The notes under the pieces were generated by a model. The model was not told the origin of the DNA. It worked only from the letters and a program-made list of their open reading frames with translations, and made no database searches. A program made the translations under genes and the position numbers. Positions 54,087 to 63,686 of a stretch of 64,000 bases of DNA are shown one piece after another. The stretch covers positions 62,001 to 126,000 of the forward strand of contig CAYYIV010000008.1 in NCBI GenBank assembly GCA_964472095.1. The letters run 5' to 3'. This DNA is from Pelagibius sp964472095 (GTDB taxonomy: Bacteria; Pseudomonadota; Alphaproteobacteria; Kiloniellales; Kiloniellaceae). Within the stretch, counting starts at the first letter, position 1. The number at the start of each line of letters is the position of its first letter.

Positions 54087-56419
54087 GCGACCCTTCCGTC
54101 GAGTGCAGCCGCCTCGGCGCGCAGCCGCTCGATGGTCATCAGCACGCGCTCCGGCGTCGCCGGCGCGTCGAGCCGCGGGCAGATGCGGTGATCGGCGACG
54201 CTGGCGACGGCGTCGGATAGCGCGTGCAGCACCGAGATCGCCAGCATCAACGGCGGCTCGCCGACCGCCTTGGAGCGATAGATGGTCTCCTCGCGGTTGG
54301 GGCTGTCCTTCAGCAGCTCGACATTGAAGATGCGCGGGCGGTCGCCGCAGGCGGGGATCTTGTAGGTCGAGGGGGCGTGGGTGCGCAGGCATCCCTTGTC
54401 GTCCCACCACAGCTCCTCGGTGGTGAGCCAGCCGGCGCCCTGAACGAAGCCACCCTCGATCTGGCCGAGGTCGAGCGCCGGGTTCAGCGAGCTGCCGACA
54501 TCGTGCAGGATGTCCACCCGATCGATGCGGTACTCGCCGGTCAACGTATCGACGACCACCTCGCAGGCGGCCGCGCCGTAGGAGTAGTAGTAGAATGGCC
54601 GCCCTTTGCCGGCGGCACGGTCCCAGTGGATCTTCGGCGTCTTGTAGAAGCCGGTCGAGGAGAGCGAGACGCGGGCCATGTAGGCGGCGTTCACGAAGTC
54701 GGCGAAGGCGATCTTCTGATTGCCGACACGCACGAAACCCGGCAGGAATTCGACCTGGTCCGCCGGCAGCTCCCAGTGCTCGCGGGCGAAGTCGACGAGG
54801 CGCGCCTTGATGGTGTTGCAGGCGGCCAGCGCCGCCATGCCGTTGATGTCGGAGCCCGATGACGCCGCCGTCGCCGAGGTGTTCGGCACCTTGCCGGTCG
54901 AGGTGGCGGTGATGCGGACCCTGTCGATATCGACCTGGAAGGCCTCGGCCACCACCTGCGCCACCTTGGTGTAGAGCCCCTGCCCCATCTCGGTGCCGCC
55001 GTGGTTCAAGTGGATGGAGCCGTCGCGGTAGATGTGCACCAGGGCGCCGGCCTGGTTGTAGGCGGTGAGCGTGAAGGAGATGCCGAACTTCACCGGTGTC
55101 AGCGCGAGGCCGCGCTTCAGCACCGGCGAAGCCTTGTTGAAAGCCTGGATCGCCTCGCGCCGCGCCCAGTAGGCGCAGTCGGCCTCCAGCTTGGCGATGA
55201 TCTCCGGCGCGATGTTGTCCTCGACCTGCTGGTGGTAGGGGGTGATGTCGCGCCCGGGCCCGTACAGGTTTCGCCGGCGCACCTCCAGCGGGTCCTTGCC
55301 GAGGGCGAAGGCGATCTCCTCGATCAGGCGCTCGCCACCGATCATGCCCTGCGGCCCTCCGAAGCCGCGGAAGGCGGTGTGGGAGCAGGTATTGGTCTTC
55401 AGCGGTTCGGAGGCCAGCCGCACAGCGGGGAAGTAGTAGCAGTTGTCGGCATGGAACAGCGTGCGGTCGGTGACCGGGCCGGAGAGATCGGCCGACCAGC
55501 CGCAGCGCGCTGCATAGGTCATGTCGACGGCGACAATGCGCCCTGCGTCGTCGAAGCCGACGTCGTAGTCGATGAGGAAGTCGTGGCGCTTGCCGGTGAT
55601 GACGAAGTCGTCGTCGCGGTCGGGGCGGATCTTGGCGGCGCGGCCGGTCTTCTTGGCGACCAGGGCGGCGACCGCGGCGAAGAGGTTGCCCTGCGTCTCC
55701 TTGCCGCCGAAGGCGCCACCCATGCGGCGGACCTCCGTCGTCACCGCGTTGGCCGGCACGCCCAGCGCTCCGGCCACCATGGTCTGGATCTCGGTCGGGT
55801 GCTGGGTCGAGCAGATCACCCTCACCTCGTCGTCCTCGCCGGGAATTGCCAGCGCGATCTGGCTTTCCAGGTAGAAATGCTCCTGCCCGCCGACACTCAT
55901 CTGCCCCGTGATCCGCCGCGGCGCCTTCGCCAGGGCCGAGGCCGCATCGCCGCGGGCCAGCGTCATCGGCTCCGTCACCATGACGCCGCGCGCCTTGGCC
56001 TCGGCGAAGCTCAGCACCGGCGGCAGTTCCTCGTAGTCGATCTCCGCCAGGCACACGGCGCGGCGCGCCTGGTCGCGGGTTGCCGCCGCCACCACGAAGA
56101 TCGGTTGGCCGGCGTACTCGACGTTCCCGTCGGCCAGGATCGGCTCGTCGTGGCGGTGGGTCGGGCTGATGTCGTTCGCGCCGGGAATGTCGGCGGCGGT
56201 CAGTACCAGGGCGACACCCGGCGCCGCCCGCACGGCGTCCAGGTTCACCTGTTTGAGCCGGGCGTGAGCGACGCTGGAGAGGCCGAGGCAGAGGTGAAGC
56301 AGGCCCTGCGGCTCCGGCAGATCGTCCACATAGGCGGCCGCACCGGCCACGTGCTTGTGGCCGCTGTCGTGCCGCTGGGCGCTGTGGACGCCGCCTTTGA
56401 TTGCCACTTCCCCGCTCAC
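54083..56419 (-). CDS. xdhB: xanthine dehydrogenase molybdopterin-binding subunit
   Basis: A 778-residue large subunit that oxidises hypoxanthine and xanthine to urate at the molybdenum cofactor. Visible are GGAFGGKETQGN (cofactor loop), HTAFRGFGGPQGM with the substrate-binding Arg, GGTEMGQGLYTKV and TSATAASSGSDINGMA as cofactor contacts, and KAVGEPPLMLAISV with the catalytic Glu. The start is GTG 56419 after AAGGG (8 nt); no ATG is better placed. It is 100 bp after xdhA and 4-bp overlapped with the ABC ATPase gene. The maturation factor XdhC is not in the window. Confidence 0.94.
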
Positions 56420-56518
56420 TGCCGCATCCCTTGCTCCGAAGTCGACTGTTCCGCCGACCTTAGTCTTGGGAACCCTCCGGAATGATCACACCACGAGGGG
56501 CCGCAAGAAAAGTCTCCG

Positions 56519-57991
56519 CTACTGGGCAAGCCTCCCTCGACCCACAAGTCTTGTGACGCTTGTCGGGTCGGTCGTCTCGATGAAATAGCGGCGCAGCAGA
56601 TTCTGCGCCACTTTCAGCCGATAGGCGCTGCCGGCGCGCCAGTCGGTGATCGGCTGGAAGTCTTCGACGAGCGCGGCCATGGCATCTGCGACCGTGGCCT
56701 CGTTCCAGGGTCGACCAACAAGGGCGCCCTCGGCCGCTGCCGCCCGCCTGGGGGTAGCGGCGAGGCCGCCGTAAGCGAGCCGCGCAAGCGTCACGCGACC
56801 GGCGTCGATGGTCAGGCTGAAAGCGCCGAGCACTGCCGTGATGTCCTGGTCGAAGCGCTTGGAGACCTTGTAGGCGCGGAACTGCGCGCCTGCCGGCGGC
56901 AGCGGAAGGTCGATGCGCTCGACCAGCTCGCCCGGCGCGCGATCCTGCCGGCCGTAGTCGAGGAAGAAGTCCTGCAGCGGCAGCGAGCGCCGCTCCCTAC
57001 CCTTGCGCAGGTGCAGGGTGGCGCCGGCGGCGATCAGCAGCGGTGGCGAGTCGCCGATGGGCGAGCCGTTGGCAACGTTGCCGCCGATCGTACCGACGTT
57101 GCGGATCTGCACCGAGCCGAGGCGGCGGATCACCTCGCCCATGTCGGGGTAGTGCTTCGCCAGCACCGCCATGGCCTCGCTGTAGGTGACTCCGGCGCCG
57201 ATCTCGATGCCCACGGCGGTCTCGGCAATGCGCGCCAGCTCGGCGACGCGGCCGGCATAGATGACAGTCTGCGGCCGTTGGAGACCCTTCGTCACCCAGA
57301 GGCCGACGTCGGTCGAGCCGGCGGTGAGCGTCGCCTCCGGATGCTCTGCGTAGAGCGCGGCCAGTTCGTCGAGGCTCGATGGTGCGAAGAAGCGCCGCCC
57401 TGCCGCTCCGTCAGCGACCGCGACGGTCTCGCCGTCCTGCAGCGCAGCAAGCTGCTTCACGGTCGTCGTTTCCCCTGCGGCGAAGGCATCGTCGCGCGGG
57501 GCCATCGCATAGGCACGCTGTGCCGCGCGCACGATCGGGGCATAGCCGGTGCAGCGGCAGAGGTTGCCAGCCAGGATGTCGTCGATGGTGGTCTCGTCCG
57601 GTGCCTCGGCGTGGTCGCGGGTCATGGCGAAGAGCGACATGACGAAGCCCGGTGTGCAGAAACCGCACTGCGAACCATGACAGTCCACCATGGCCTGCTG
57701 CACCGGGTGCAACTGCCCCGCCTTGGCGAGATGCTCCACGGTGAGTAGTTGGCAGCCGTCCAGCGTGCCGAGAAACTGGATGCAGGCATTGACGGCCCGG
57801 TAGCGCAGCCGGTCGCCGTGGGGACACGCCACCACCACGGTGCAGGCGCCGCAGTCGCCCTCGTTGCAACCTTCCTTGGTTCCGGTCAGGTGCTCGACCT
57901 GGCGCAGGTAGTCGAGCACGGTCATGGTGGGGTCGAGCTGCGAAAGGCTGCGCGGCGCGTCGTCCAGCAGGAATCGGATTTCGCCGCGCAA
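56519..57991 (-). CDS. xdhA: xanthine dehydrogenase small subunit (2Fe-2S and FAD)
   Basis: A 490-residue subunit. Residues 1-160 have two 2Fe-2S centres: CNEGDCGACTVVV with a further Cys, then CHGSQCGFCTPGFVMS and LCRCTGYAPIVRAA. From about 200 is the FAD-binding domain (TAGSTDVGLWVTKGLQRPQTVIYAG; NVGTIGGNVANGSPIGD). The start is TTG 57991, four nt after the uraH stop, which gives the usual N-terminus MRGEIRFLLDD; GGGGAAG lies upstream. It passes electrons from the XdhB molybdenum site to NAD+. Confidence 0.93.
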   Translation of the reverse strand: MRGEIRFLLDDAPRSLSQLDPTMTVLDYLRQVEHLTGTKEGCNEGDCGACTVVVACPHGDRLRYRAVNACIQFLGTLDGCQLLTVEHLAKAGQLHPVQQAMVDCHGSQCGFCTPGFVMSLFAMTRDHAEAPDETTIDDILAGNLCRCTGYAPIVRAAQRAYAMAPRDDAFAAGETTTVKQLAALQDGETVAVADGAAGRRFFAPSSLDELAALYAEHPEATLTAGSTDVGLWVTKGLQRPQTVIYAGRVAELARIAETAVGIEIGAGVTYSEAMAVLAKHYPDMGEVIRRLGSVQIRNVGTIGGNVANGSPIGDSPPLLIAAGATLHLRKGRERRSLPLQDFFLDYGRQDRAPGELVERIDLPLPPAGAQFRAYKVSKRFDQDITAVLGAFSLTIDAGRVTLARLAYGGLAATPRRAAAAEGALVGRPWNEATVADAMAALVEDFQPITDWRAGSAYRLKVAQNLLRRYFIETTDPTSVTRLVGRGRLAQ

Positions 57992-57995
57992 GGTC

Positions 57996-58352
57996 TCAGC
58001 TTCCCCGGTAGGTGGAATAACCGTAGGGCGAGATCAGCAGTGGCACGTGATAGTGCTGGCCGGGCTCGGCGATGCCGAAGCGGATCGGCACCACGTCGAG
58101 GAAGGGCGGCTCCGGCAGGTTGGTGCCGGCGGCGCGAAAGTAGTCGGCGACATGGAACACCAGTTCGTAGGCCCCGGCGGCAAAGGCGGCGCCTTCCAAC
58201 ACCGGGCCGGCGCAGCGGCCGTCGGCGTTGGTCTCCAGGCTGACCAGGGCCTCCCGCGCGCCGGCGGCGAGGCGAAAGGCCTCGATGCGGATGCCCGCCG
58301 CCGGGCGTCCGCGCGCCGTGTCGAGGACATGGGTGGTCAGTCTGCCTGCCAT
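57996..58352 (-). CDS. uraH: 5-hydroxyisourate hydrolase
   Basis: A 118-residue transthyretin-like enzyme that opens 5-hydroxyisourate to OHCU. The N-terminal LTTHVLDTARGRPAAGI contains the conserved His, and the C-terminus HYHVPLLISPYGYSTYRGS carries the YRGS signature. GGGAGGGGG precedes ATG 58352. It heads the operon uraH-xdhA-xdhB-ABC and is divergent from puuE. Substrate comes from PuuD encoded at 40-42 kb. Confidence 0.95.
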   Translation of the reverse strand: MAGRLTTHVLDTARGRPAAGIRIEAFRLAAGAREALVSLETNADGRCAGPVLEGAAFAAGAYELVFHVADYFRAAGTNLPEPPFLDVVPIRFGIAEPGQHYHVPLLISPYGYSTYRGS

Positions 58353-58609
58353 TTCGTTCCCCCTCCCGATCAGCCTTGCTTTACTTGCCCTTTACGGGGC
58401 GAACCTGATTGAATACAGGTGCTCGGTGCTTGTCGCTGACCTTCTGAGTCGGTTAAGTCTCGCGGGTTGCGACAGCTGACGGAAGACTACTCCCTCCGGA
58501 AGCAGTTTCAAAAAAAACATGCAAATTCAGCCGCGTTCATCTGCGTTACTATGATGAGGGGTGTTGCAGCCCAGGCCAGCGGCGACACTGAAGGGGCCAC
58601 AACAAGACG
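58353..58609. promoter_or_regulatory. divergent promoter region, uraH and puuE
   Basis: The 257 bp between the two divergent purine operons include A+T-richer sequence near 58400-58560 (for example TTGAATACAGG at 58409 and an A-tract at 58510-58518). It must hold both promoters and any operator; I could not pick a site with confidence. Confidence 0.5.
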
Positions 58610-59518
58610 ATGACCGGCGATTACCCGCGCGACCTCATTGGCTACGGCGAGGCGCCGCCCGACCCTCACTGGCCGGGCGGCGCCCGCCTCGCCGTGCAGT
58701 TCGTCATCAATTACGAGGAAGGCGGCGAGAACAACATCCTCCACGGCGACGCCGCCTCGGAAGCCTTCCTTTCGGAGATCGTCGGCGCCCAGCCCTGGCC
58801 CGGCCAGCGCCACATGAACATGGAGTCGATCTACGAGTACGGCAGCCGCGCCGGCTTCTGGCGCCTGCACCGCCTGTTCACGGCGGCCGGCGTGCCGGTT
58901 ACGGTCTACGGCGTCGCTACCGCGTTGCAGCGCAACCCGGCGGCCGTCGCCGCCATGCAGCGCGCCGGCTGGGAGATCGCCTCCCACGGCCTGAAGTGGA
59001 TCGAGTACAAGGACTTCGCCAAGGAAGAAGAGCGCGCCCACCTGGACGAGGCGATCCGCATCCATACGGAGGTGACCGGCGAGCGGCCGCTCGGCTGGTA
59101 CACCGGACGCAACTCCATCCACAGCCTGGACCTGGTGATGGAGGATGGCGGCTTCCTCTATTCCGCCGATTCCTATGCCGACGACCTGCCCTACTGGGTC
59201 GCCGGACCGCAGGGGCCACATCTTGTCGTGCCCTACACCCTCGACGCCAACGACATGCGCTTTGCGACGCCGCAGGGCTTCAACGCCGGCGACCAGTTCT
59301 TCGCCTACCTGAAGGACTCCTTCGACCTGCTCTATGCCGAAGGCAAAGCCGGTGCACCGAAGATGATGTCGGTCGGCCTGCACTGCCGCCTCGCCGGGCG
59401 GCCCGGCCGCGCCGCGGCACTGGCCCGCTTCCTCGATTACGTGATGTCGCACGACGGCGTCTGGCCGGCCCGGCGCATCGACATCGCCCGCCACTGGCAC
59501 GAGAAGCACAAGCCTTGA
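58610..59518 (+). CDS. puuE: allantoinase, polysaccharide-deacetylase type (PuuE)
   Basis: A 302-residue NodB-fold enzyme that opens allantoin to allantoate in bacteria without the zinc amidohydrolase. It has the family wording YPRDLIGYGEAPPDPHWPGGARLAVQFVINYEEGGENNILHGD, HMNMESIYEYGSRAGFWRLHRLF, SHGLKWIEYKDF and MMSVGLHCRLAGRPGRAAALARFLDYVMSHDGVW. ATG 58610 is preceded by GAAGGGGCC. Its 3' end overlaps uraD by 4 bp. It is first in a six-gene operon. Confidence 0.93.
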   Translation: MTGDYPRDLIGYGEAPPDPHWPGGARLAVQFVINYEEGGENNILHGDAASEAFLSEIVGAQPWPGQRHMNMESIYEYGSRAGFWRLHRLFTAAGVPVTVYGVATALQRNPAAVAAMQRAGWEIASHGLKWIEYKDFAKEEERAHLDEAIRIHTEVTGERPLGWYTGRNSIHSLDLVMEDGGFLYSADSYADDLPYWVAGPQGPHLVVPYTLDANDMRFATPQGFNAGDQFFAYLKDSFDLLYAEGKAGAPKMMSVGLHCRLAGRPGRAAALARFLDYVMSHDGVWPARRIDIARHWHEKHKP

Positions 59519-60021
59519 GCGCTGCCGACACACTCGAGCGCGACGCCTTCGTCGTCCGCTTCGGCGGCGTCTTCGAGCATTCGCCCTGGATCGCCGCCGC
59601 GGCCTTCGATGCCGGCTTGCCGGTGGGACCGATGACGGCGGAAGGACTGCACCACTGCATGGTGGCGGCCCTGCGCGCCGGCAGCGAAGCGCAGAAGCGC
59701 GCCCTCATCGTGGCCCACCCGGACCTCGCCGGACGTCTCGCAGCGGCCGGCCGGCTGACACGGGACTCGAAGAAGGAGCAGGCCGCGGCCGGGCTCGACC
59801 TGCTGAGCGATGCCGAGCGCGCCCGCTTCACCGCGCTGAACGAGCGTTACAAGGCGCGGTTCGGCCTGCCCTTCATCATGGCGGTGAAGGGCCGCAGCAA
59901 GGACGAGATCCTGGCCGCCTTCGAGCACCGCCTCGCAAACGACAAGGACCAGGAATTCGCCACCGCGCTGGCCGAGATCGAACGTATTGCCCTCTTGCGT
60001 CTGAAGGAGATGCTGCCATGA
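59515..60021 (+). CDS. uraD: OHCU decarboxylase
   Basis: A 168-residue enzyme that decarboxylates OHCU to S-allantoin. Visible: FVVRFGGVFEHSPWIAAAAF with the catalytic His (from HSPW), HPDLAGRLAAAGRLTRDSKKEQAAAGLD, LNERYKARFGLPFIMAVKGRSKDEIL. The start is TTG 59515, overlapping the puuE stop as TTGA; no ATG gives a full N-terminus. Upstream in the same frame is only the shifted reading of puuE. Its own stop overlaps the next gene by 4 bp. Confidence 0.93.
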   Translation: MSAADTLERDAFVVRFGGVFEHSPWIAAAAFDAGLPVGPMTAEGLHHCMVAALRAGSEAQKRALIVAHPDLAGRLAAAGRLTRDSKKEQAAAGLDLLSDAERARFTALNERYKARFGLPFIMAVKGRSKDEILAAFEHRLANDKDQEFATALAEIERIALLRLKEMLP

Positions 60022-61271
60022 CCCTCGCCACGGAATCCCTGGCCGGTGCCGGCGCCTGGATCAAGGCCATGGTCGACGGCTGGGCCAGCTACAGCGAGGA
60101 CGAGGAGAAGCTGACCCGCGTCTTCCTCAGTCCGCAGCACAAGGCCTGCGCGCTGGCGGTGAAGTCGGCCATGCGCGCGGCCGGCATGACGGCGCGCATC
60201 GACGCCATCGGCAACGTAGTCGGCCGTTACGAAGCGGCCGAGCCAGGGGCCAGGACGCTGATTACCGGCTCGCACATCGACACCGTTCGCGATGCCGGTG
60301 CCTACGACGGCAACCTCGGCGTGGCGCTGCCCATCGCCTGCATCGCCGAGCTCGATTCGCGCGACCTGCGGCTGCCCTACGCCATCGAGGTCATCGCCTT
60401 CGGCGACGAGGAGGGCGTGCGCTTCCCGACCACGCTTTCCGGCTCGCGCACCATCGCCGGCACCATCGACCTCTCCGTGCTCTCGGTCACCGACGCCGAG
60501 GGGACCAGCCTGAAGGACGCCCTCGTCCACTTCGGCTGCGATCCGGCGGCCATCGCCCCCGAGGCGCGCCGCAAGGAAGACGTGCTGGCTTTCGTCGAAG
60601 TGCACATCGAGCAGGGCCCGGTGCTGGAGGCGGAAGGGCTGCCGGTCGGCACGGTCACCGCCATCAACGGCGCCAGCCGCTTCTCCATCACCCTGGAAGG
60701 CATGGCCGGCCATGCCGGGACCGTGCCGATGCACCTGCGCCGCGACGCCCTGGCCGGTGCGGCCGAAATGATCGCCGCCATCGAGCAGCGCGCCGCCGCC
60801 GAGGAAGGCCTCGTCGCCACCGTCGGGCGCCTCGCCGTGGCGCCGGGCGCCATCAACGTGATCCCCGGCAAGGTCACCTTCAGCCTCGACATCCGCGCGC
60901 CGGAGAATGCGCAGCGCAACGCCGCCGTCGCCGCCCTGAAGGAGAAGCTCGCCGCCGTCGCCAAGCGCCGCGGCCTCGCCCTCGATATCGAACTGCTCTA
61001 TGAAGAGGGCGCGGTCGCCTGCGATCCCGGCCTGATGGACGAGCTCGACCGCGCCATCGAGCGCCAGGGCTTCCGCGCCCTTCGGCTGCCGAGCGGCGCC
61101 GGCCATGACGCCATGGCGCTCTCCGCCCTCTGCCCCATCGCCATGCTCTTCGTGCGCTGCGGCGGCGGCATCAGCCACAATCCGCTGGAGAGCATCACCG
61201 CCGAGGACGCCGAGGCCGCGGCGCGGGTGTTCCTCGACTTCCTCGAAAATGTCGACCCGAAGCTCCGCTGA
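60018..61271 (+). CDS. M20-family carbamoylase, allantoate amidohydrolase-like
   Basis: A 417-residue zinc peptidase-fold amidohydrolase of the HyuC/AllC group. Metal residues are seen in TGSHIDTVRDAGAYDGNLGV, EVIAFGDEEGVRFPTT (Glu-Glu) and FVEVHIEQGPVLE, and the last His in SHNPLESITAEDAE. The fold's lid domain is ISLE.MAGHAGTVPM-like. ATG 60018 overlaps the uraD stop. In this operon the likely reaction is hydrolysis of allantoate to ureidoglycine or ureidoglycolate; N-carbamoyl-amino acid hydrolysis is the alternative. Confidence 0.85.
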   Translation: MTLATESLAGAGAWIKAMVDGWASYSEDEEKLTRVFLSPQHKACALAVKSAMRAAGMTARIDAIGNVVGRYEAAEPGARTLITGSHIDTVRDAGAYDGNLGVALPIACIAELDSRDLRLPYAIEVIAFGDEEGVRFPTTLSGSRTIAGTIDLSVLSVTDAEGTSLKDALVHFGCDPAAIAPEARRKEDVLAFVEVHIEQGPVLEAEGLPVGTVTAINGASRFSITLEGMAGHAGTVPMHLRRDALAGAAEMIAAIEQRAAAEEGLVATVGRLAVAPGAINVIPGKVTFSLDIRAPENAQRNAAVAALKEKLAAVAKRRGLALDIELLYEEGAVACDPGLMDELDRAIERQGFRALRLPSGAGHDAMALSALCPIAMLFVRCGGGISHNPLESITAEDAEAAARVFLDFLENVDPKLR

Positions 61272-61297
61272 ACCAGCGCTGGAAGAGACAAGGAACG

Positions 61298-62551
61298 ATG
61301 CCTGATTTCGAAGCCACTATCCGCGACACCCTGGAGGCCGCGCGCGAGGCCGAGACCCGCTTCCTGGCGGAACTGGTAAAGATGCCCTCAGACAACCCGC
61401 CGGGCGACTGCCAGGCCCATGCTGAGCGCGCCGCCGCGCTGCTGGAGGGCCTCGACTTCACGGTCGAGCGCCATCCGGTGCCGGCGGAGACGGTAAAGGC
61501 CGCCGGCATGATCGCCGCCACCAACCTGGTAGTGCGCAAGAAATTCGGGGCGCCGGAAGACAAGGGCCCGACCATCGCCCTCAATGCCCACGGCGACGTG
61601 GTGCCGCCCGGTGAGGGCTGGACGAAGAATCCCTACGGCGCCGAGATCGTCGACGGTTGGATGTACGGGCGTGGCGTCGCCGTCTCCAAGTCCGACTTCG
61701 CCACCTACAGCTTCGCGCTCCTGGCGCTCGACGCCGCCGCGAAGGCCGGGGCGAAGCTGAAGGGCACGATCGAGCTGCATTTCACCTACGACGAGGAGGC
61801 CGGCGGCGAGATCGGCCCCCGCTGGCTGCTCGACCAGGGCCTCTCCAAGCCCGACCTCTCGATTGGCGCCGGCTTCTCCTACAACGTGGTCACCGCCCAC
61901 AACGGCTGCCTGCACCTGGAGGTGACGGTGACTGGCAAGTCGGCCCACGCCGCCATGCCCTTCACCGGCCACGATGCCCTGGAAGCCGCGACCGCGGTGC
62001 TGACCGCGCTCTACGACTGGCGCAAGCGCCTGACCGACAAGGTCTCCGGCATCGAAGGCATCGGCAGCCCGCAGTGCACCGTCGGCCTCATCGACGGCGG
62101 CATCAACACCAACGTGGTGCCCGACAGGGTCACCTTCCGCCTCGACCGCCGCATGATCCCGGAGGAGAATCCCGAGGCGGTGGAAAAGGAACTGCGCGAC
62201 CTCATCGAGGGTGCCGCGCGCAACTACGCCGGCATCGGCGTGAGGATCCGCCGCATCCTGCTGGCCGCCCCGCTGACGCCGCTCGACGGCGGCCAGCGCC
62301 TGGTCGACCGCCTCTCGCTGCGCGCCAGCGAGATCATGGGCGAGCCCGTCGGCCCCAAGGGCGTGCCGCTCTACACCGACGCGCGCCACTACACGGCGGC
62401 AGGCATCCCGACCGTGCTCTATGGCGCCGGCCCGCACACCATCGAGGAAGCCAACGCCCACCGCGCCGACGAGCGCCTGCCGCTCGACGATCTCTACAAG
62501 GCGACGGAGGTGGTGGCTCTCACGCTCTACGACCTGCTGAGCGAAGCGTAA
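61298..62551 (+). CDS. M20-family deacylase, ArgE/DapE-like
   Basis: A 417-residue metallohydrolase of the ArgE/DapE group: IALNAHGDVVPPGEGW (HxD), GVAVSKSDFATYSFALLAL (with the bridging Asp), HFTYDEEAGGEIGPRWLL (EE pair), lid domain HLEVTVTGKSAHAAMPFTGHDALEAA. AAGGA precedes ATG 61298, 26 bp after the amidohydrolase stop. It lies in a ureide operon, so the substrate may be a ureido or N-acyl compound of that path rather than acetylornithine. No transporter or classical ureidoglycolate gene is next to it. Confidence 0.83.
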   Translation: MPDFEATIRDTLEAAREAETRFLAELVKMPSDNPPGDCQAHAERAAALLEGLDFTVERHPVPAETVKAAGMIAATNLVVRKKFGAPEDKGPTIALNAHGDVVPPGEGWTKNPYGAEIVDGWMYGRGVAVSKSDFATYSFALLALDAAAKAGAKLKGTIELHFTYDEEAGGEIGPRWLLDQGLSKPDLSIGAGFSYNVVTAHNGCLHLEVTVTGKSAHAAMPFTGHDALEAATAVLTALYDWRKRLTDKVSGIEGIGSPQCTVGLIDGGINTNVVPDRVTFRLDRRMIPEENPEAVEKELRDLIEGAARNYAGIGVRIRRILLAAPLTPLDGGQRLVDRLSLRASEIMGEPVGPKGVPLYTDARHYTAAGIPTVLYGAGPHTIEEANAHRADERLPLDDLYKATEVVALTLYDLLSEA

Positions 62552-62561
62552 GGCGCCCGGC

Positions 62562-63686
62562 ATGAGGATAGAGCGCATCTCGGTATATGCCCTGGAGCTG
62601 CCGTTCCGGGAAGGTGCCTATCGCTGCCGCAACCGCACGGAGCACGGCTTTTCCTCGACCCTGGTGGAGATCGAGACCGATGCCGGCCTCACCGGCTGGG
62701 GCGAGGTGGCGCCGCTCGGCGCCTTCTACTCGGAGGCCTTCGCCGGCGGCGTGCGCGCGGGGCTGCAGGTCCTGGCCCCCGAACTGCTGGGCGCCGATCC
62801 GCGCGAGGTCGTGAAGCTCAACCGCCTGATGGATGCGGCCATGGCCGGCCAGCAGGACGTGAAGACGCCGCTCGACATGGCGCTCTGGGACCTCGCCGGG
62901 CAGGCCGCCGGCCTGCCACTTGCCGAATGCCTCGGCGGGCGCTGCGGCAGCGACGTCGCGCTCTACCGCTCGCTCTCGCAGGGCGAGCCGGCCGCCATGC
63001 TGGAGAGCGCCCGGCGCTACCTCACCGACGGCTATCGCCGCCTGCAGGTGAAGGTCGGCGGCGACCCGCTTGAAGATGCCGCGCTGCTGGCGGCCGTCGC
63101 CGCGGAGGTCGGCCCCGAGGTCACGCTGTTCTGCGACGCCAACGGTGCCTGGACCAGCTTCGACGCCCTGCGCTTCGTTGCGGCGACGCGAGAGTTCGAC
63201 TACGTGCTGGAGCAGCCCTGCGCCGGCTACGAGGCCAACCTCGCCGTGCGGCGGGCCTGCGGCAAGCCCTTCGTGCTGGACGAGTTGGTGGACAGCCTGG
63301 AGGCCCTGCTGCGCATCCGCGCTGACGGGGCGGCCGACGGCGTCACCCTCAAGATCGCCCGCTTCGGCGGCATCACGAGGACACGGCAGATCCGCGACCT
63401 TGCGGTCGACTTCGGCCTGATGGTGACGGTGGAGGACATCGGCGGCGCCGAGATCGACACCGCCGCCATCGCGCATCTCTGCCTCTCCACCCCGGAAGAG
63501 CTGCGCATGCACAGCGTCGACTTCCACAACTGGGTGACGGTCTCCAACGCCGAGGGCCTGCCACCGATTGCCGGGGGCCGCATGCAGGCGCCCCGCACGC
63601 CTGGCCTCGGCGTGCAACCGCGCAAGGAGGCCTTCGGCGCGCCCCTCCTCCAGTTCGCGGCGCGACGCCGGACGTCGCAAGGATGA
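62562..63686 (+). CDS. mandelate racemase/muconate lactonizing family enzyme
   Basis: A 374-residue enolase-superfamily protein. The capping domain starts MRIERISVYALELPF; the barrel has LQVKVG (the Lys-x-Lys base is QVKVG, with one Lys), FCDANGAW (first metal Asp), LEQPC (Glu), LDELVDS (Asp-Glu) and LKIARFGGITRT (second Lys base), and ends GGAEIDTAAIAHL. It is like dipeptide epimerase or hydroxyproline-type members. Ten bp after the M20 gene and overlapping the next gene by 4 bp. Substrate unknown; a ureide or amino acid derivative is plausible from the operon. Confidence 0.82.
   Translation: MRIERISVYALELPFREGAYRCRNRTEHGFSSTLVEIETDAGLTGWGEVAPLGAFYSEAFAGGVRAGLQVLAPELLGADPREVVKLNRLMDAAMAGQQDVKTPLDMALWDLAGQAAGLPLAECLGGRCGSDVALYRSLSQGEPAAMLESARRYLTDGYRRLQVKVGGDPLEDAALLAAVAAEVGPEVTLFCDANGAWTSFDALRFVAATREFDYVLEQPCAGYEANLAVRRACGKPFVLDELVDSLEALLRIRADGAADGVTLKIARFGGITRTRQIRDLAVDFGLMVTVEDIGGAEIDTAAIAHLCLSTPEELRMHSVDFHNWVTVSNAEGLPPIAGGRMQAPRTPGLGVQPRKEAFGAPLLQFAARRRTSQG

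Noticed and set aside
58561..60021. A frame that would give an N-terminally extended OHCU decarboxylase
   Set aside because: The first two thirds are a shifted reading of puuE; the decarboxylase is complete from TTG 59515.
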